From positions 1 through 64,000 of the forward strand of contig CANGVA010000014.1 in the NCBI GenBank assembly GCA_947457395.1: a DNA stretch of 64,000 nucleotides, written 5' to 3'. Made by a program: the position numbers and the translations under genes. Positions within the stretch are counted from its first letter, which is position 1. Every line of letters starts with the position of its first letter. The notes under the pieces were generated by a model. The model was not told the DNA's origin, searched no databases, and was given only the letters and a program-made list of their open reading frames with translations. This stretch comes from Bacteroidota bacterium. Lineage in GTDB: Bacteria > Bacteroidota > Bacteroidia > UKL13-3. Positions 60,560 to 64,000 of this stretch are shown piece after piece.

Positions 60560-62371
60560 TTATTTAGCTGAATTACTTTGATTTAAAAATGCTTTTACCA
60601 GCGCTGCTTTGCTCTGCCCAATAACGGCTGCTATCTCCGCTTCAGAGGTTTCCTTCACTTTCTTCACCGATTTAAAATACGACAATAAAGTTTTTAATGT
60701 TTCCTGACCCACTCCTTTTATTTCTAGCAACTCTGAGGTGAGTGCACTTTTGTTTCGCCTGGCTCTGTGATGGGTAATACCAAATCGATGTGCTTCATCT
60801 CTTATTTGCTGTATTAGCTTTAATGTTTCCGATTTCTTATCAATATACAGGGGCAATTCATCTTCCGGATAATACAACTCCTCCAACCGCTTGGCTATGC
60901 CTATTATCGGTATCTTGCCATACAAACCCAATTCCTGCAAACTTTCTACAGCAGAGCTTAACTGCCCTTTACCTCCATCAATCACAATTAAATCGGGCAA
61001 GGGCTGATTTTCTTCAAGAAGCCTTTTATAGCGCCTGCCAACCACCTCACGCATGGTGGCAAAATCATCCGGGCCTTCAACGGTTTTTACATTAAAATGC
61101 CGGTAATCTTTTTTGCTGGGCTTTGCATCCTTAAACACTACACAAGCCGATACAGGATGCGTACCCTGAATATTCGAATTATCAAAACACTCAATATGTT
61201 TGGGTACATGTTTTAAACGCAAATCTTTTTGCATCTGCGTGAGTATGCGTTCTGTTTTCAACTCCGGATTCAACTTCTCGTATTGCATCAGCCTTTCCGA
61301 TTTATAGTAAATGGCATTTTTTAATGATAAATCCAGCAACTTCTTTTTATCACCGGCCTTGGGCACGGTAAACACAATTCTACTATCAGATATGCCTAAA
61401 TCATAAGGCACAATTATTTCTGTTGAGGTACTTTGATACTGGGCCCTCACCTCTCCTATGGCAAACTCCAGCAACTCTTCGTTGGTTTCATCCAGCTTTT
61501 TCTTAAGCTCAAATGTCTGTGTTTGTATAATCATACCATTGGCCACTTTCAGGTAGTTTACAAACGCAAACTTCTCATCGGCTACCATGCTAAACACATC
61601 CACATCATGTATGGTACGGTTTACAATGGTTGATTTGCTCTGATAGTTTTCCAGTATATCCAGTTTCTTTTTATACAACGCAGCATCTTCAAACCTCAGT
61701 GCTTCGGCTGCTTCATGCATTAATTTTTTCAGGTGATGAATAGCCTCGCCAATATTTCCTTTCAATATATTTTTAACCTCTTTCAGTCCATCTGCATAGT
61801 CCGCAGCAGATTGTGCGCCAATACAGGGAGCCTTGCAATTACCAATTTGATACTCCAAACAGGACTTAAATTTCATGGCACGTATATTGGCATCAGACAA
61901 CAGATAATTGCACGTGCGTGTTGGGTAAAGCGTTTTTATTAACTCCAGGATGGTGCGCATCATACTAACCGAGGCATAAGGCCCAAAATAATCCGACCCG
62001 TCTTTTACCGGTTTGCGGGTAGGAAAAATACGCGGAAAAGGTTCATTTTTAATGCAGATAAACGGATAAGTTTTATCATCCTTGAGGTTGATATTGAACT
62101 TTGGCTGAAACTTTTTTATGAGCGAATTTTCCAAGAGCAACGCATCTATTTCAGAATCAACCAGGGTAAACTGTATATCGGCAATACGGCTTACCAACAC
62201 TGCTGTTTTTCTATTTTCGTAATGATTCTTTGTAAAATAAGAAGATACCCGCTTTTTTAAATTCTTTGCCTTACCAATATAAATCAGGCTGCCTTCGGCA
62301 TCAAAATACTTGTATACACCGGGGCTATCGGGCAAGCTGCTGATTACACGTTTAAGGTAAGCGGTATGCAT
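60560..62371 (-). CDS. uvrC: UvrABC excision nuclease subunit C
   Basis: A 603-residue nucleotide-excision repair nuclease. The N-terminal GIY-YIG domain (GVYKYFDAEGSLIYIGKAK), the UVR motif (EAAEALRFEDAALYKKK), the C-terminal RNase H-like domain with HIECFDNSNIQG and LIVIDGGKGQL, and a helix-hairpin-helix end (IKGVGQETLKTLL) are all present. Length is normal. Confidence 0.97.
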   Translation of the reverse strand: MHTAYLKRVISSLPDSPGVYKYFDAEGSLIYIGKAKNLKKRVSSYFTKNHYENRKTAVLVSRIADIQFTLVDSEIDALLLENSLIKKFQPKFNINLKDDKTYPFICIKNEPFPRIFPTRKPVKDGSDYFGPYASVSMMRTILELIKTLYPTRTCNYLLSDANIRAMKFKSCLEYQIGNCKAPCIGAQSAADYADGLKEVKNILKGNIGEAIHHLKKLMHEAAEALRFEDAALYKKKLDILENYQSKSTIVNRTIHDVDVFSMVADEKFAFVNYLKVANGMIIQTQTFELKKKLDETNEELLEFAIGEVRAQYQSTSTEIIVPYDLGISDSRIVFTVPKAGDKKKLLDLSLKNAIYYKSERLMQYEKLNPELKTERILTQMQKDLRLKHVPKHIECFDNSNIQGTHPVSACVVFKDAKPSKKDYRHFNVKTVEGPDDFATMREVVGRRYKRLLEENQPLPDLIVIDGGKGQLSSAVESLQELGLYGKIPIIGIAKRLEELYYPEDELPLYIDKKSETLKLIQQIRDEAHRFGITHHRARRNKSALTSELLEIKGVGQETLKTLLSYFKSVKKVKETSEAEIAAVIGQSKAALVKAFLNQSNSAK

Positions 62372-62495
62372 GGAGCGAAAATAAGTGAATTATGCCAACT
62401 ATAACCACAAGGCATTGGCAGCTATAAAAAGCCCCCTTGTATCATTATTTGTTGGCTTGCACAAACTCTTTTACACCTGCTTTGTATTTATTGTT

Positions 62496-62951
62496 ATGAA
62501 GCCGCATATTTTAGAAACAACCACCATTATTAACAAACCACTTGAAACTGTTTTTGATTTTTTTAGCAAAGCAGAAAACCTGAATGAACTGACCCCACCT
62601 GAGCTACAGTTTAAAATTCTTACACCGCTGCCCATCCGCATGTTTCCGGGTACGCTTATTGAATACCGCATTAAACTTAACGGCATTCCGTTTAACTGGA
62701 AAACAAAAATAAGTGCCTGGGAGCCTCCGTACCGCTTTGTGGATGAACAATTAAAAGGCCCGTATGTGCGCTGGCACCATACCCACACCTTTAAATCCAT
62801 TGATGCCCATACCACCGAAATGACTGACAGGGTTGAGTACCTTGCTCCCGGATGGATTCTGGAACCTATTATTACAGCCCTGTTTGTGCGCAAACGCGTG
62901 GAAGCAATTTTTGCCTACAGGGAAGAAAAACTGAAAGCCATATTTTCGTAG
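62496..62951 (+). CDS. SRPBCC-fold ligand-binding protein
   Basis: A 151-residue cytoplasmic protein; the start at 62496 (MKPHILETT) is preferred over 62385, which lies 37 codons upstream and would add a non-conserved hydrophobic leader. The SRPBCC pattern is clear: PLETVFDFFSKAENLNELTPPEL, then WKTKISAWEPPYRFVDEQ, KGPYVRWHHTHTF and a C-terminal helix AIFAYREEKL. Such proteins bind small hydrophobic ligands; the ligand is unknown. Confidence 0.88.
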   Translation: MKPHILETTTIINKPLETVFDFFSKAENLNELTPPELQFKILTPLPIRMFPGTLIEYRIKLNGIPFNWKTKISAWEPPYRFVDEQLKGPYVRWHHTHTFKSIDAHTTEMTDRVEYLAPGWILEPIITALFVRKRVEAIFAYREEKLKAIFS

Positions 62952-62957
62952 GCCTTC

Positions 62958-63248
62958 ATGGAACTGCGCTCCAATCAGAAATGCGAACACTGCGACTACT
63001 GGACCGATGGCAAAAAAGCATTTTGCAGCCATTGCGGTGAAATGCTTGATTTGGAGTACAGACATAAACGCTGGGAACTGGAAAGACGACTGGAGCAATT
63101 GCCCGGCTTTATGGAGTGGGTTAAACTTAAAGGGTCTGACCGCAATATTTTACTCTGGCTCATTGAAAAAAGCATACAATCCGGACAACTGGTGCTTACA
63201 CTTATGGTTGCCCTGGTTACCCTTATTTTATTATTATTACCCGGATAA
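62958..63248 (+). CDS. Small zinc-ribbon membrane protein
   Basis: A 96-residue protein with four N-terminal cysteines in the pattern C-x2-C-x11-C-x2-C (KCEHCDYW and FCSHCGEML), a basic helical middle, and a C-terminal membrane helix (LTLMVALVTLILLLLPG). The Cys4 site probably binds zinc on the cytoplasmic side. It begins 6 bp after the SRPBCC stop and its own stop overlaps the next start by one base. Uncharacterised. Confidence 0.75.
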   Translation: MELRSNQKCEHCDYWTDGKKAFCSHCGEMLDLEYRHKRWELERRLEQLPGFMEWVKLKGSDRNILLWLIEKSIQSGQLVLTLMVALVTLILLLLPG

Positions 63249-63676
63249 TGCCACTAAACCGAAACACGTATTATCTGTTGCTTTTAGCAGGTGTTGGTTT
63301 TTTTCATCTGTGGGAAATACGTGTGGGCAGCGTTCCCCTGCTTTCTTCCTACCTGGATGATGTATGCATTATTCCGCTGGTAGCAGGTGCAGCTCTGCGC
63401 CTGCAACAATACTTAACAGGCGCATACCATTTTACCTATAAACCCAAGGTTATTTTTATGCTTTGGTGCTACTGGTGTGTGGTTTTTGAGTGGTTAGTTC
63501 CCAAGCTTAACAGCGCCTACACGGCAGATATGGCTGATGTGGCAGCTTACGGTGCCGGTGCATGCTTGTTTTATTTTATTGATAATAAACCACGGGGGGG
63601 CAGCAACCCGTTAATAAGCATCTTCACGCCTAACAGCAACAAGCACATTATTTTTAAAATAAAAGCGGTAGCGTAG
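63248..63676 (+). CDS. Uncharacterised multi-pass membrane protein
   Basis: A 142-residue protein with about four hydrophobic segments (YLLLLAGVGFF, IPLVAGAAL, VIFMLWCYWCVVFEWLV, AAYGAGACLFYFI). It shares a TAATG junction with the upstream zinc-ribbon gene, so coupling is likely. The last 22 residues run over the convergent gene and have no membrane-like character. Function unknown. Confidence 0.7.
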   Translation: MPLNRNTYYLLLLAGVGFFHLWEIRVGSVPLLSSYLDDVCIIPLVAGAALRLQQYLTGAYHFTYKPKVIFMLWCYWCVVFEWLVPKLNSAYTADMADVAAYGAGACLFYFIDNKPRGGSNPLISIFTPNSNKHIIFKIKAVA

Positions 63677-64000
63677 GTTTATAATGCGCACATAGCGCTT
63701 TATTACTTTGTTATAATAAAACTGAAAATTCTTTTTTTCGGCAGCATATAAAATGGTATCTGGTTTGCCAAAAATATGCAGCACATCGGCCTTTTTAAAC
63801 TGTGCTACTTCGCAGCGCCTTTGCACATACTCAAACAACAGCAAATAAGTTCTGATGAGGGAAATGCGCTCCGGCTGATACTTGTTGGGCTCATTGGCCA
63901 TTAGCTCCAGCTTGTATAATTTTTTAAGTTCATGCATCAGTGAGTCTGACATGGACATGAGCTGCTTTAACTCCGATTTTGAAACAGGTGGTTTAACAGA
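63611..64000 (-). CDS. Uncharacterised protein, 5' end may lie beyond the window
   Basis: At least 115 residues from Met at 63958; the frame stays open to the edge, with residues SVKPPVSKSELKQL before this Met, so the real start may be outside. The middle motif VLHIFGKPDTILY followed by a YYY-like strand and FKNNVLVAVR resembles SmpA/BamE-type small domains, but the match is weak. It overlaps the convergent membrane gene by 66 bp. Confidence 0.55.
   Translation of the reverse strand, partial: SVKPPVSKSELKQLMSMSDSLMHELKKLYKLELMANEPNKYQPERISLIRTYLLLFEYVQRRCEVAQFKKADVLHIFGKPDTILYAAEKKNFQFYYNKVIKRYVRIINLRYRFYFKNNVLVAVRREDAY

Noticed and set aside
62385-62495. A 37-residue N-terminal extension of the SRPBCC protein
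   Set aside because: The segment is hydrophobic but does not resemble a signal peptide with a cleavage site, and the domain starts at the later ATG; it also crowds the divergent uvrC start.

Overview
The window is chromosomal DNA from a member of the Bacteroidota, most like the Chitinophagales/Sphingobacteriales side of the phylum. The reasons are several secreted proteins with type IX secretion (T9SS) C-terminal sorting domains (PNP motifs followed by a short beta-rich tail), families largely confined to this phylum (DUF4294, DUF4835/PorD-like, the divergent RNA polymerase omega, the DUF5074/BtuG-like vitamin B12 lipoprotein, the PF14121-type putative porin, a lipoprotein member of the BamA/TamA family), candidate TAnnTTTG promoters, weak or absent Shine-Dalgarno sequences, and moderately AT-rich DNA. 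No plasmid, prophage or CRISPR array is visible.

Layout. 1-320: a tRNA-His locus on the minus strand surrounded by tandem, palindrome-interrupted tRNA fragments and two copies of a terminator. 366-10974: housekeeping and envelope genes (Tat-type superoxide dismutase, copper P-type ATPase, flippase, cystathionine beta-synthase, EF-P, peptidase T, an Lgt-like membrane protein, an OmpA protein, DUF4294). 10975-28248: an AT-richer accessory stretch with an S41 peptidase, a triplet of secreted proteins in which a PDZ-hydrolase-propeller fusion lies between stand-alone versions of its two halves, a 48-residue membrane peptide with a decayed second copy 8.7 kb away, a broken IS3-family element, a two-component system and three secreted or outer-membrane proteins. 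28249-31039: a self-contained sugar amidotransferase and an aldose-epimerase-like protein. 31087-37145: a vitamin B12 uptake operon read on the minus strand from a cobalamin riboswitch (TonB receptor, tandem DUF4465 protein, second surface protein, BtuG-like lipoprotein, DUF5522). 37246-64000: core genes: bamD-rpoZ-coaBC-porD-recN, topoisomerase IV (parE-parC), lpxK-pnp-LVIVD-porin, miaA, terC, lipB, ridA, a second Lgt-like protein, a TrmH-type methyltransferase, a TamL-like protein, uvrC, and a small cluster of uncharacterised membrane genes ending in a gene cut by the window edge.

How it fits together. The B12 operon is a surface-capture module: riboswitch control, an outer-membrane transporter, a surface beta-propeller lipoprotein and two proteins apparently exported by T9SS. 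The accessory stretch is dominated by secreted or surface proteins next to a sensor kinase and response regulator. The observations most worth following are the palindrome-interrupted tRNA array, the PDZ/hydrolase/propeller triplet, the duplicated small membrane ORF, and the amidotransferase that carries its own glutaminase domain.
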